A stretch of 64,000 nucleotides of DNA from NCBI RefSeq assembly GCF_010093815.1, contig NW_022985567.1:397367-461366 (forward strand), in the 5' to 3' direction. Shown here one piece after another: positions 21,709-34,036 of the stretch. The translations under genes were made by a program, and so were the position numbers. Under the pieces are notes generated by a model. It made no database searches, was not told the origin of the DNA, and worked only from the letters and a program-made list of their open reading frames with translations. Each line of letters starts with the position of its first letter. Within the stretch, counting starts at the first letter, position 1. The stretch comes from Pseudovirgaria hyperparasitica. Its lineage: Eukaryota; Ascomycota; Dothideomycetes; Acrospermales; Acrospermaceae.

Positions 21709-23670
21709 ATGGCATCGTCGGTTTATTTCAAGTTTAGAAATGACAAAGAGCCTTCATTAATCACATTCGATGGCACAAGCATTACAGTCTTCGATCTAAA
21801 GCGTGACATCATCCAAGCTAGAGCTCTCGGTGATGGTACTGACTTCGACCTCATCATCTCCAATGCGGACACAAAAGAAGAATACAACGATGATACCACT
21901 ATGATACCTCGTGCGACAACCGTCGTCGCCCGTCGAGCTCCAGCTTCAAAGCCTGGACACGGCAAAGCAGCCCGCTATGTGTCGGGAAAGATGCCAATCA
22001 CCTCTCGCCACAACCCTCGAACCGAATCATCGACCCTCGCAAAACCAGCAGTACAGTCATCAGCCCCGGCTGGCAGGGAACCACAAACAGAGCAAGAGAG
22101 GATTGATGCCATGTTTCAAAGTAGTGCGAATCAATGGGAACAACAAAAACAGCAAATGGCTACGGCTAAGCCTGTTCGGCCCGGTTTTAAACCCAAACAG
22201 ATTACCGTTCCCGAGCATGAACCTCCTGTAGGGTATGTCTGCTATCGATGCCATCAAAAGGGACATTGGATTCAGGCATGTCCAACAAATGACGATCCAA
22301 ACTTTGAAAACAAGCCACGCATTAAAAGGACTACCGGCATCCCTCGATCTTTCCTAAAGACCGTTGAGAAGCCAACGGCCCTTGCTAACGATGGATTTAC
22401 GGATGACACCAAGCAACCGGCAGGTGTGATGATTAATGCGGAGGGCGAGTATGTGATCGCAGAGCCAGACAAAGCAGCTTGGGAGCAGTACCAGGCAAAG
22501 GCGAAGGCTACTCAGGCCCAGCAGGAAGCTGCGGCCAAGGGTAACCAGGAGTTACGAGACCGTGGTTTGGAATGTCCTCTAGACATGCGTATGTTTGTTG
22601 ATCCCAAGAAGACGCCCTGTTGTGGCCATACCTATTGTATCGATTGTATTGAGAATGCACTTTTGGATTCTGACTTCGTGTGCCCTAATTGCTCGACACC
22701 AGGGGTCTTGCTCGACAATCTTGTTGCTGATGACGATATGGCAAAACGTATCCGTGAGTATGAAGATGAAAAGTCGCAGGCCAAAAAAGACGAAGTAGCG
22801 GCGTCGTCGGCAGCAACTGCAGCAGCCACTACGGCTAAAAGCCCTAAGCCTGACTCAGAGGATACAATCAAAAATCAGAATTCAGAATTCAAGCCTGAAA
22901 AATCATCGTCCAAGTCTCCGTCGCCGGCACCTACTTCAAAGCCTGCGAACGAGACCTCTCCTGAGGGCGATGCGCCAGCAGCCACGGGAGACCCTTCGTC
23001 TAACAAAAGATCTGCCGAAGAAGAGCTCGAGAATAATAGGATCCCTTCTGCTCCCGCTGCCATGCGAAAACAACTAGAACAACAAAAAGCCGCTGAAGAG
23101 GCTGCCGCAAAAGCAAACGACCCCACCAACCAGTTTATTGAGCAAATGGACAACCTAGACCAGATGATGAAGAACGGTCAGCCAAACATGCCGTTCTCGA
23201 ATATGGGCTTCCCAAATCAAATGGCCATGATGAGTCAGATGGGCATGGGCATGGGCATGGGCATGGGCTTGCCAATGGGTAATGGAATGGGTATGATGAC
23301 TGGCATGATGGGCATGTCGAATGGTATGACTCCCATGATGCAACAAAATGGCAGTTGGGGAAACATGAATGGCATGGGTGGAGTATATCAGCAAAATGGG
23401 ATGTTCAACAATTACAACAGTGGCCGTAACATGAACGGCTACGGCGGTAATCAGCAATGGCAGGGCCATCAGCAACATGCTTCCGGCCCTTCAGGATGGA
23501 ACCAGAATAGTACACACCAGAACGGTTTCCCAAATCAACAACGAACTTTCTTTTCTGAGCCGCTTGGAAATGAAGAAGACAATGCGTATTTCCGTAAACC
23601 AGTTAACCCTCATCGTCATCAGAGTCGCCAAAGACGAACGCAGCGGCCCAGCGATTTCAAAGAATTATGA
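21709..23670 (+). CDS. mpe1: Mpe1/RBBP6-type cleavage and polyadenylation factor subunit
   Basis: Homologue of yeast Mpe1, a subunit of the cleavage and polyadenylation factor needed for mRNA 3'-end formation, with a RING-type ubiquitin-ligase module. Single exon, 653 aa. Order: DWNN ubiquitin-like domain at 3-77 (SSVYFKFRNDKEPSLITFDG); CCHC zinc knuckle near 176-190 (CYRCHQKGHWIQAC) followed by RTTGIPRSFLK; RING/U-box-like finger near 288-333 (CPLDMRMFV, CCGHTYCIDCI, CPNC). The tail has Ser/Pro/Ala-rich sequence, then a Met-Gly-Asn-rich segment (MGMGMGMGMGLPMGNGMGMM). The ATG at 21709 starts the conserved MASSVYFKF and is the natural start; upstream in-frame codons are not conserved-looking. 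Confidence 0.92.
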   Translation: MASSVYFKFRNDKEPSLITFDGTSITVFDLKRDIIQARALGDGTDFDLIISNADTKEEYNDDTTMIPRATTVVARRAPASKPGHGKAARYVSGKMPITSRHNPRTESSTLAKPAVQSSAPAGREPQTEQERIDAMFQSSANQWEQQKQQMATAKPVRPGFKPKQITVPEHEPPVGYVCYRCHQKGHWIQACPTNDDPNFENKPRIKRTTGIPRSFLKTVEKPTALANDGFTDDTKQPAGVMINAEGEYVIAEPDKAAWEQYQAKAKATQAQQEAAAKGNQELRDRGLECPLDMRMFVDPKKTPCCGHTYCIDCIENALLDSDFVCPNCSTPGVLLDNLVADDDMAKRIREYEDEKSQAKKDEVAASSAATAAATTAKSPKPDSEDTIKNQNSEFKPEKSSSKSPSPAPTSKPANETSPEGDAPAATGDPSSNKRSAEEELENNRIPSAPAAMRKQLEQQKAAEEAAAKANDPTNQFIEQMDNLDQMMKNGQPNMPFSNMGFPNQMAMMSQMGMGMGMGMGLPMGNGMGMMTGMMGMSNGMTPMMQQNGSWGNMNGMGGVYQQNGMFNNYNSGRNMNGYGGNQQWQGHQQHASGPSGWNQNSTHQNGFPNQQRTFFSEPLGNEEDNAYFRKPVNPHRHQSRQRRTQRPSDFKEL

Positions 23671-24614
23671 ACACATCACCAGCATATCACCATATCACCA
23701 CATAATGAAGAAACTATAACTTACTGGGGCACGCCTAAGCCTATCGGAAGCAGACATCACAGTGCTGTACTGATTGTCTGCACTTCTGGCGAAGGGGGGC
23801 TCTTTGTATATCATAGCGTTGGAGTTGGCGGCGTCTGCTTCTTTGCATTTATTGAAGCGTACAAACGATAGCTAAGGTTTCGATCGGTCTTCGTTAGGAT
23901 CTGCGGTGCTTCTTGGGATAGGGACATATTGCTATACACTACTATTAAGCTGTTGCATTGGGATTCGGAGTCTGGTACTGTTGGATGGCTGAAGACCCTG
24001 GATCATATTGATATCTCCCTCGGAACTTGTAAAGTAGTACTGGACAGGGTCGGGAAGTACATTCGGTGATAAGTCCTATAGATCAAGAAGTGCTTACCTT
24101 ATTCTCTTATGACGTGTGCTATTTGTCGTTCCAAACATCGTGTTTAGAGTCTAGACTTTGAAGGATAACTTCTGCCATTCGTGATAGATAGAGAGCAGCT
24201 AAGCCACTTACTTATAAAGCCTGCCATTATCCCTATTTCATCGCACTCGGGTTGCTCCTTATACGTGAACTGATTAGCTCTTTCTTTAGCTATATAGATG
24301 GATGTTTGTGGGGGTCAGGTACTCAGATCGTGGGGATCTCGGACCCCTCGCCCCACTAACAGAAGGACGGCTCCAGGGCTCTGTGTCTATCTATGCAGTA
24401 CCATTCACACCGATAACATTCACAAGATACGAAATCGTCAGGTCGAAGTCACCTTTCAGCCAGCGGGTGGCCGGCCCACTGTCGCGCATCTCTTCAGTCG
24501 TGTACGATCGTTCCAGCGAAGTCGCTGCATCTCGCCACCAATTCCGTCGTGGACGCCTTTCACGTCTCCTGCCATATCATACAACTTATTGATCACATCT
24601 ACAGACCTGGCATT
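23671..24614. other. spacer; overlapping upstream frame before UBR1
   Basis: 944 bp. An ATG at 24298 opens a 139-codon frame that runs past the UBR1 start in another phase to 24717; it has no recognisable domain. Nothing else resolves. Confidence 0.4.
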
Positions 24615-27600
24615 ATGCTTGTGTCGCAGCATGAGCAGGTTCTATGTAGGCAGCTCAGAGATTTCCCTCGGCGTTTTCACAACCGGTACAACGATGATTC
24701 AAGCTCTGCGCTCCTAGAACTGTTCTTTCGATCACTCACCGGTTTCAAAGACGAATACCTTCCCTACTTCTTTCCCAACGGCGTCCCACGCTCGACACAA
24801 GAACAATGGAGCTTAAAATTGGCACAAGGTGCAGTGGAGGGTGCTGAATACACCGAAGCTGCAAGAGGCCATCCGTGTGGTCATATCTTCAAATCTGGAG
24901 AGGCTACATACAGGTGTAAGACATGCACTGTAGACGAAACCTGCGTGATCTGTACCAGGTGTTTCGATGCTTCAGATCATGAGGGACACACCGTTTACGT
25001 GTCAATATCACCGGGCAATGCGGGATGTTGTGACTGCGGCGATGATGAGGCTTGGATACGACCCGTGCATTGCAACATACATACAATCGGGGCAGAAAGT
25101 ATATCTCATGCAGCAGGAAAGATCAAGGAGGGATCACCACTACCCGAAGATCTTCAGGAGTATATCAGAACCACTATCTCAAAGATTTTTGATTACTTTT
25201 GCGATGTGTTTTCTTGTTCGCCCGAGCAGCTACGACTTGCGAAGACTGAAGAAAGTATCAGACAAGACGAGCACTCGTCTCGATTGCATTCGAAATGGTA
25301 CGGTGAATTAGACACAGACGAAGATGATCAGGAGTATGCCTTAGTTCTGTGGAATGACGAGAAGCATACGATTGGAGATGTTGAGAACCAGGTCGCCAGA
25401 GCGTGCAAACAGAGGAAAGATTTCGGGCGACAAAAGGCCAACGAAGTTAATTATGTTGGTCGAAGTGTCGTAATATTTGATACGAACATTCCAAAGTTAC
25501 TCAAGATGGCAAAGATCATCGAAGAGATCAAACTTACGGTCACTATCAGATCCGCAAGAGACACTTTCAGAGAGCAGATGTGTGGTACCATCATCGAGTG
25601 GATTTCAGACATTGCTGGATGCAGTGTAGGGCCTGACCACCAGATACTGCGCAACATCCTTTGTGAGGAGATGCTGAAAGCCTGGCGGGTCGGGAGCGAA
25701 GCGCATCATAGTAGAATCGGGACAGACGGACTTGATGATCACGAAGTGGAGGACTATCAAGAAGATCTCCTATTTAGTCGGCTGTTAGACATGCGCAACA
25801 GAGGGGCCAGAGCAACCGCCCCTGGGCCTGATGCTGACCTTGAGGACGCCAACGATAACGAAGACGACGCCGACAATGAATGGGAGGAAGAATTGGACCA
25901 AGATGAAATGGACATCGAATTTGCGCCTGCCCGGGATGTAGATGGCGATGTAGAGATGGACACGTCCGATGTTCCCGACGATGAGCTAGAAGCTTCAGAA
26001 GCAACTATTGCTGGATATCCGCCACCGCCACCACCACCACCTCCTCCAGCAGTGCGACGGCACGATGCACTAACTACTCCTGGGGATTCTGAGGGTGAAC
26101 CTATGGTAGTCTCTTCAAGCCATGTGGGCGAAACCCTCGACATCCCTAAGACACCAAAGATCCGCCAGAAGAAAAGACCACCACGAGCACTTCGACATTG
26201 GTTGGAAGTACCTGAAGGTTACAAGAAGAAAAAGGGCGCAGTACCTATTCACGAAGACCTATGGGAGCGTGTCCGGCTGGATTGGATGATTCTCTATGAC
26301 CTAAGGATGTGGAAGAAGGCCCGTGTTGACCTTCGCGACGTCTTCATCAGTACGGTAGTGACAATACCATACTTTAAGAGAGTATTAGGCCTCAGGTTTG
26401 CTGGACTGTATACAACTTTAGCACAGTTGTATCTGATTGCAGATCGGGAGCCAGATCATTCAATCATAAATCTCTCACTGCAAATGCTGACCACACCCTC
26501 TATTACGGCAGAAGTTGTCGACCGGGGCAACTTCTTGACAAATCTTATGGCAATTCTTTACACTTTCTTGACTTCACGCCAGGTGGGATACCCGCAAGAG
26601 GTTAACCCAATGGCGACACTGGCCTTTCAAGAAGGAGCAGTGACTAACCGAAGGATGTATCACTTTTTCCTGGACATGAAATATCTCCTGGGGTCAGACC
26701 TTATAAAGGAGAGGCTGCGCGAAGAGCCACGATACTTACTACAATTCCTGGACCTGGTCAAACTGCACCAAGGCATCTGTCCAAATCTTCGAGCAGTAGG
26801 CGAGCACATCGAGTACGAAAACGACCAGTGGATCAGCGCATCGCTTATCACAAGAGAGATCAACAGGCTTTGCCGACATTTCTCTGAAGCCTTCGTGTGG
26901 TCTATCGATGGGAACAATTCAAGTATATACCGAGCCATTAGGGACACCGCGAAACTGGTAATCATACATTCAACTGCATCCGAGCGAAAACGTTTCCAAG
27001 CAGCGGAGATCAAGAAACCAATTCAGTTCAAGACCCTCTCCAAGTTTGAGTTCGAGTATAGCCCAAGCGATCCTCTCAAAGTCGTTGAATTCGTTGTGTC
27101 CAAGGAAGCCATGAGCTTTCATCACGCGCTACATTATACCCTGTCCTGGATGATTGATCGTGGCAAGAGCATGTCTCGTGATCAATTAGTGAGCTTGCTA
27201 TCATTTTCGGCGTCGCAATTGAAGGAGCCGCCTGTTCCACTCCGAGCTCAAATACCGGAACTAGATGCTGATGACTATCTTTTGTGTCTCTTCGATTTTC
27301 CACTGAGAGTGTGTGCATGGCTCGCCCAAATGCGTGCAAACACATGGATTCGAAATGGAGTTACTCTTCGGCATCAAATGTCTACCTACCGAGGGGTTGT
27401 TCAAAGAGACGTCGCATTTCAACGAGATATATTCCTGCTGCAAGTTGGACTTGTAATCTGTCCCAAAACTCGGTTTTTGGCTTCAATAGTGGACAGATTC
27501 GGCCTGTCAAATTGGATTCGAGGCTCATACAGTGACGTTCAGAGCTTCGAGGAACAACAACAGCTGGACATTGTGGAGGACTTCGTACACCTGCTGATCA

Positions 27601-30600
27601 TTCTGCTCAGTGAGCGGACATCATTACTACCGATTGAAGAAGAACCTGGATCACATCTCATATCCATCCGCAGAGACATTGCCCATATACTTTGTTTCAA
27701 GCCTTTACCACACTCGGATTTGTCCGCAAGATTACCAGATAAAACCCAGGATCTGGACGAGTTCCCAGGGGTACTCAGGGAGATGACTACGTTCCGTCCG
27801 CCCGAGGGTGTATCAGACACAGGAACATTCATGCTCAAGGAGCAGTATTTTGAGGATATCGATCCTTATATAGCACAGTACAGTCGGAATCAACGCGAGG
27901 AAGCCGAAGCTCTGTACAAGAAGCACATGGCGAAAAAGACAGGACAATCACCATCCGATATAGTTTATGAACCCAAACTCCGGCCTATCCGTCAAGGAAT
28001 CTTCAAAGATATCGCTGGATTCACGAGAGTACCGCTGTTCATACAAATCATCTACTATCTTCTCAATTATGCTTTGGAGTCATCAAAGCACCACCCGAGC
28101 ATTCCAGCGACTAGAGTTGAAGCATACCTTCAATTTATTCTGCAACTAGTTTTGGTCGCTATTCCAGATGAAGAAAATGCTCGCAATGAAGGTCTTGACG
28201 GCATGCAATGTTCATTTGCGTATAATTTGATCCGATGCCAATCAAGACAAGGTCGGCTAGTTATAGGACTGTTACACAGTCTTTCTGAAATGGATGAGTT
28301 CAAGACTTGTGAGCCAAAAATAAAAACCATCATGCGCCGACTTCAACACCGAGAACCGAAAGCTTTCGCCGAAGCGTTAAAGGTGATCGACGTTTCTGCG
28401 GAAAGAATGGATACTAGTTCCCCTGCTCCAAGTACTGAAGACAAGGAACTAAAAAAGAAGCAAGCCCTAGAAAGACAAGCCAGAGTCATGGCTTCCTTCA
28501 AAGAGCAGCAGACAAACTTTATGGCTAACCAAGCTTTTGAATGGGGCGACGATGAAGATGACTACAGCGACCTTGAAGCCGAGCTTGCTACACCTATGCC
28601 GGAGGAAGAGAAGCTTTGGAAATACCCATCTGGAACTTGCATCTTGTGCCAAGAGGAGACTAGTGATCAACGACTTTACGGTACCTTTGCTTTCATCACA
28701 GATAGTCATATCTTAAGGCAGACAGACATTCGTGACAGTGACTGGGTTACTGAAGCTTTTGAAACACCAACCAGTCTCGATAGGTCGGCGGATCAGATTC
28801 GTCCTTTTGGTGTGTCTGGGAAGAATAGGAAAATGGTGACAAAGGTTACTTTTGACGGCCGTGAGACCATCACAGAACGGCAGGACTTGGGAAAGGGCTT
28901 TCCGGCGAAGATGACAAAACCAGGTCCCATATCTCATGGTTGCGGACACATAATGCATTACCACTGCTTCGAAGTTTACGTACAAGCTACTCAGCGAAGA
29001 CATGCGAATCAGATTGCCCGTGCCCATCCTGAGAGGCCAGACAGCAAAGAATTTTTATGTCCACTATGCAAAGCTCTAGGAAACGCCTTTCTACCCATCA
29101 TTTGGAAAGGTAAATCTGAGTCATATCCGGCGGTACTCAAACAGAATCGTAGCGCTACGTTTGAGAATTGGCTTGCCACAGATGTTGCATTGCATGTAGC
29201 AAAGATTGACAAAAGCCCGGAACATAGCCCATCGAATGCGCAAACGTTGGCCAGACTACGACAGATATTCGTCGATTTTGGGACGCAGCATTTGATCCAA
29301 CCGCTTGCTTCGAAACTTCCAGAAATAAACCGTCTGTCATTACTGACACTTCCACCAATAACTGCTGCAGGACAAATACCAAGTACATTACCTCGTATCG
29401 CATCTCCGCCACACTTCGCGGCAACAGCAGCTCTCGATGACACAGGAAACCAGGCTACAATCAATCCTGAAGCCTCGAACGGTCCCCAACTTCAACCAAT
29501 TCCTATATTAGAGCTCGTCCGGATATATCAGCGCCTTCGTGATACGATGAAAGTCAACAATTTGTCTTCTAGATATGTGTACAATCCATCGCCATTAGCA
29601 GCACGGGAGGATCTCATTTACACAGACACACTGTCCAAATGCCTAGGCTTCACCATATCAGCCACAGAAATTGCGCAGCGGGGTGTAGAGGCAGAAGTTG
29701 GAACCACTCTACTGGATAGAATATCGCCTCAGACTCTCACGCATATTCGCATTCTATCTGAGACTGTGACTTCGTATATGGCGATCGGTAGTCTCCGAAA
29801 CCAAGGTCTGTCGAACACGTGCCAAGAGTTTCTGGACACTCGAACTCGACAGTTTCAACAACTTTTCAACGGACATCCGAGGATGTCGACGATAATTCCC
29901 TCGCTCGAATACGATCTCAAACCCTTTGAGTCTATTCTATCGCAAGATACCTTCATTTTCTTCACGGAGTGCGCCACTTGCGTAGTGCCAGCCCTGCAAC
30001 TCGACATTCAGCATGTTATGCGGATATGTTACATTGCTGAGCTTGTCCGGGTGGTCATCTCCTTCTTTCGTGTGCACGGTAGTGCGAGCACTATGCCAAA
30101 GGTATCTGAACTTAAGAGAAGTGATCAAACCCAGGAGCGTAATATGCGAATATTTATACGAAGCATAATTATCACTGCAAAAAGCACCCCTGGCAGAGAT
30201 TCGATAGAGGCCCATCATGAGCAAGAATCGATACTTGAGGGTGATATACCGATGAACCAAGTCGACCTTTATTTCCTACATAAAGCCATGCTGGCATATG
30301 CGCTCCCATTCCTGCGCAAGGCCGTCATACTCATGCACGCTCGCTACGGCGTCGACTTCCCTAACACAGGCCTCTCGCAAACTACAATGACTGAGCATCA
30401 GCGCCTGACTCTTGCTCTTAAACTCCCTTCCCTCGACGAGATTTTTGAGACTTTCGCGTCCTCATCCGAGGGTGGCAGTGTCTTGCGCTCCATGGTCCGC
30501 GGCTGGATCTCACACCTAATGTGGTCTCACAGCAACACCCACCTCTCTCCTGACACCATCATGCTATCACATCCCGCCATTTTCGAGTTGGTCGGCCTGC

Positions 30601-31096
30601 CAAAGAACTACGATACCCTGACAGACGAAGCCATCCGACGTAGATGCCCAACAACCGGCAGGGACCTCACCGATCCGGCAGTGTGTCTTTTCTGCGGCGA
30701 GATCTTCTGCAGCCAGGGCGTGTGCTGCATGCAGGATAAACAGGGCGGCTGTGCCTTGCACCAGAAGAAGTACGTGAAAACCTATACATTAACATCCTAG
30801 TATGACAGTGTGGCTAATGCATTGACAGATGTGGCGGCAACGTGGGCATGTATATCAACATCCGCAAGGGCATGGTGCTTTTCATGAATCAGATCCGCGG
30901 CTGCTGGGTTCCGGCCCCCTATCTCGACATTTATGGCGAGACAGACCCGACGTTGCGGCGTCACCACCAGTTGTTCTTGAATCAGAAACGATATGATGCA
31001 CTCTTGAGGTCTGTGTGGTTGGGTCATGGGATCCAAACAATGATTGCTAGAAGGCTGGACGCGGAAGTGAATAATGGGGGTTGGGAAACGCTTTGA
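24615..31096 (+). CDS. ubr1: Ubr1-type E3 ubiquitin ligase (N-recognin)
   Basis: RING E3 ligase that recognises N-degrons and works with Ubc2/Rad6 in the N-end rule pathway. Exons 24615-30769 and 30829-31096 give 2140 aa, in the family range. UBR box near 85-155: HPCGHIFKSGEATYRCKTC, CVICTRCFDASDHEGH and GCCDCGDDEAW, with the zinc-binding Cys/His pattern intact. A ClpS-like type 2 pocket follows (ALVLWNDEKHTIGDV, about 240-310). An acidic stretch and a proline run follow near 430-480. The RING-like part runs from CILCQEE through GCGHIMHYHCFEVYV to FLCPLCKALGN (about 1340-1495). The C-terminal UBR autoinhibitory region includes CLFCGEIFCSQGVCC and CALHQKKCGGNVGMYINI, the latter across the intron. 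The ATG at 24615 gives MLVSQHEQVLCRQLRDFP, the expected Ubr1 beginning. Confidence 0.95.
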
Positions 31097-31495
31097 AGTG
31101 TTGGGACTGTTTCAGTGACCGAGATTAATCTGAGAATGGAGTGTGCTTACAGCCATTGTTACGGGTCCATGACACAGCATAATTGTATTCGTAATGATAA
31201 TCGCGGTCATATACATATATTCAATTTGATTATTATGAATCGTTAGGTCAAGTATCAACAGAGCCGGACGGACAAGTCGTGCGGATAATTTCGTGCGAAT
31301 TATCCGCACGAATCCTCCTAATAGGACATTCAAGATATTGGTCACCGTCCTCCACAGATGTCTGTGTCTAGATTCATGGGGACTATGATGAACATGATTT
31401 TCATTGATTGTTTTTGAGCCTAGGAACACCCCGAAGGAAACAATCATAATGTACCAGAACCCGTGAATGCAAATTTACTTTATCGCCTTTGGTAT
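31097..31495. other. convergent 3' spacer of ubr1 and rpl10
   Basis: 399 bp, AT-rich, holding both 3' ends and a perfect inverted repeat (listed separately). Confidence 0.5.
31277..31311. repeat. perfect 14-bp inverted repeat with 7-nt loop
   Basis: Left arm TCGTGCGGATAATT and right arm AATTATCCGCACGA are exact reverse complements. The loop TCGTGCG repeats the first seven bases of the left arm. It lies between two convergent genes and would fold as a strong hairpin in either RNA. A 3'-end signal or a remnant of a tiny inverted-repeat element are both possible. Confidence 0.85.
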
Positions 31496-32499
31496 CTAAG
31501 CCTCTGACTCAAAAGCAGTGGGGAAGCGCCTCATGTTGGACTCAAGGTTACCCTTGTTCCTCAGGAACTGAACGTATGCACCATCGACCTTGACACGACC
31601 CGCCTTGCGCTCCTCGACATATTGGTCACGGTTGAGCTTGGTGAAACCCCATTTCTTGGAAACGATAATCTTCTGGCGACCGGGGAACTTGTACTGGCAG
31701 CGACGGAGAGCCTCGAGAGCGGTGGCACGATTGGTATCCTTGGTGCGGACGGACAGGAGAATCTGGCCAATGTTGACACGGGCGACACTGCCGTTGGGCT
31801 TGCCCCAGGCACCACGCATTCCGGTTTGGAGTCTATCGGCTCCGGCGCACGACAACATCTTGTTGATTCGGACAACGTGGAACGGGTGGGCGCGGACACG
31901 CATGTGAAAGTTGTCCTTTCCGGCGATCTTGACGAGGTACCTTCAAGCATTCTGTTAGTCATGCTGTACCTCAAAATTCCATGATGACGTCGGCCATTCT
32001 TTGGGCACTCTCTATGCCGTCTTTAAATATTTCTTGTTCTGTGCTTTTGCCACATGTCATCCATAGCCGCATTTCTCTTTATTTTCCAGAATGGTTCCCT
32101 TATGTAGGTTCGGGTATGAAACTCACTTGTTGGCGCAAATACGAGCGGCTTCAAGAGCTTCGGAGCTCAACTGTTCGTATTCGTTGGAGACGAGGTGGAT
32201 GCAGAGGGGAAATTCATCGACGTTCGCACGCTTGCGACCAAGATCAAAGATGCGAATCTTCGGGTCAGGTACACCACGGTTGAACCGCGACTTTGGGTAC
32301 GGCTGCAGTCACAGATTATTAGCCTTTGATTCTGAGGTTGTCACTGAAGATGATCGTGAATCTTCGTCCTGGCGTGTCCATCCGAAGGGCTACCTCTTGC
32401 CGGCGCGGTGTCCAATCGACCTCAAGCAGCTTCAGGTTGTAGATAGGTGCCTACCTTGTTCTTGCAGTAACGGTAACATCTTGCAGGGCGACGGGCCAT
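31496..32499 (-). CDS. rpl10: 60S ribosomal protein uL16 (L10)
   Basis: Large-subunit ribosomal protein uL16, which completes the peptidyl transferase region and is loaded late with Sqt1. Exons on the minus strand: 32499-32455 ([15 protein letters not shown]), 32302-32127 and 31940-31496, giving 221 aa, the standard length. Conserved parts: [76 protein letters not shown] and [19 protein letters not shown]. The introns (152 and 186 nt) are longer than average here, common for ribosomal protein genes. The 45-nt first exon is supported by exact family agreement. Confidence 0.95.
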
Positions 32500-32902
32500 T
32501 TTGTCGGTATTGATGGCGGTCGTGAGGTGGTGGAATGACGAGGACGAAACAGAGGAGCAATGGTGGGCTTTTTGGACGTTCATTGAATTTCTAAGCACAC
32601 TCGCTTAGCGAGCCGAATCGGGCAGCGGGGGCGTAACTGTCCGAACGAGCTCGCTTACTGTTTGGCGAGCAAGATATGGAAGAAAGAGAACGCCGCCGTC
32701 TCACATCGAAAGGCATATGTCATCATGAAGAATCGAGAGTCATAGCATAGAGTAGTTTCTTGAGTCACAAACCGTGTGGCGGTTTTTCATTGGTATCTAC
32801 ATTGGCCTACACAAATGACATTCCATGCGCCCGATTGATATGCCCCGGATTTTGAGCGCCGAGCGTCGAGCGCTTCGTACGCTGGCCTTTTCCTATTCAC
32901 AT
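32500..32902. other. rpl10 promoter and rpl30 3' region
   Basis: 403 bp between two genes on the same strand. It contains a near-palindrome CTCGCTTAGCGAG about 100 bp upstream of the rpl10 start. No further element is supported. Confidence 0.35.
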
Positions 32903-33545
32903 CTATGCCTGACCAGCGCTGAGAATATCAGAGTCACCAGCGTCAATGATGGCCATAGTTCCGCAACGGAAGAGTTTACCACACGCAGTTCCGAGTTCGA
33001 TACTGTAAGCACAGTTATGTCAGCCGTTTGATACCCTCCAAAGTCACAAGACTCTTTCTCAGGGTATGCCCTCCCGAGACGTGCGCGCCTGTTCTCAGGG
33101 CTATAAAGACCATAAGGTGTTGGATATGCTTACTTGTTGCCAGAGAAGTGGTGGACATTGGTCTTGGACAGCTACAAAGGATTACTACTACGTCCATTCA
33201 ACTATTGCGATTTGAATCGTACCATGCTGTAGTATTCCAATTCTGACTTCCTCAAAGGAGGGCAGTTGCCAGCAATGATTACAAGCTTGGCCTTTCCTGA
33301 GCGGAGCCTTCTCGCTGTCAGTCTCAAATCTTGTTCATCGCGCGATAGGTGCTTCGACTAATTCGAGTGCGGAGTTCGGTAGACGTACGACTTGAGGGTA
33401 CTCTTGTAGCCAAGAGTGACTGTGACAGATTAGGAGACGTTCAAGATTTGAAGGTCGCGATGACCATACCTTTACCAGACTTCATCACCAGAGCCAGACG
33501 GCTGTTGATGGAGTCGGCGGACTTCTTGCTCTTCTTGATTGCCAT
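32903..33545 (-). CDS. rpl30: 60S ribosomal protein eL30 (L30)
   Basis: Large-subunit ribosomal protein eL30, a kink-turn RNA-binding protein. Five exons, minus strand: 33545-33470, 33419-33389, 33307-33223, 33171-33134 and 33002-32903, for 109 aa. Assembled pieces: [92 protein letters not shown] and [17 protein letters not shown]. Two exons are only 31 and 38 nt, so automatic prediction may truncate this gene. All joins keep phase and match eL30 throughout. Upstream, on the coding strand, AAACCCT lies about 40 nt before the start, similar to telobox motifs of ribosomal protein genes. Confidence 0.94.
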
Positions 33546-34036
33546 CTCTGCGTGTTCAGAATTTGTAAATGAAAGTTCTGAAGGGTTTAACTGATTATAC
33601 GCTCCGGTGCAGGATCAGAAGTTCACGGTATAGTTTTGAAGATGTAAATTGGTGTTGTGTGGGATCTTAGCGGACTTGGCATGCACTAGTGCGAAAGGCT
33701 TGGATGATTCAGGCATCAAGGCACGCACGACTCTGGAAAATGTAAGCCATCGTCCTAGCGACTAAGTTCTTCTTTACTGACTCATCCAGAGTATGGCCAT
33801 CAGCGCAATCAGTTGTAAGATTTCGTACATTCCCCAAATGAAAAGAGTTGATTAATATTTATCTTTTCTCGTGGCAGTCGAGATGCAGATTGTATATTCG
33901 TGAAACGCCTGGTGAGATGCAACCGTAATCCCTCAAAGATGCAAGACCGCAAGACCGCCCTGTACCCATACACCTCGCTAATTGACATAATTCCATAAAC
34001 GACAAACCATACGCCCAGCCAGACTTGGCGTCAGTA
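33546..34036. other. rpl30 promoter and histidine kinase 3' region
   Basis: 491 bp. Holds the rpl30 upstream region with the AAACCCT motif near 33580 and the 3' end of the group X kinase gene. No other gene seen. Confidence 0.4.

Noticed and set aside
31941-32454. possible snoRNA inside rpl10 introns
   Set aside because: No convincing paired C (RTGATGA) and D (CTGA) boxes in either intron.
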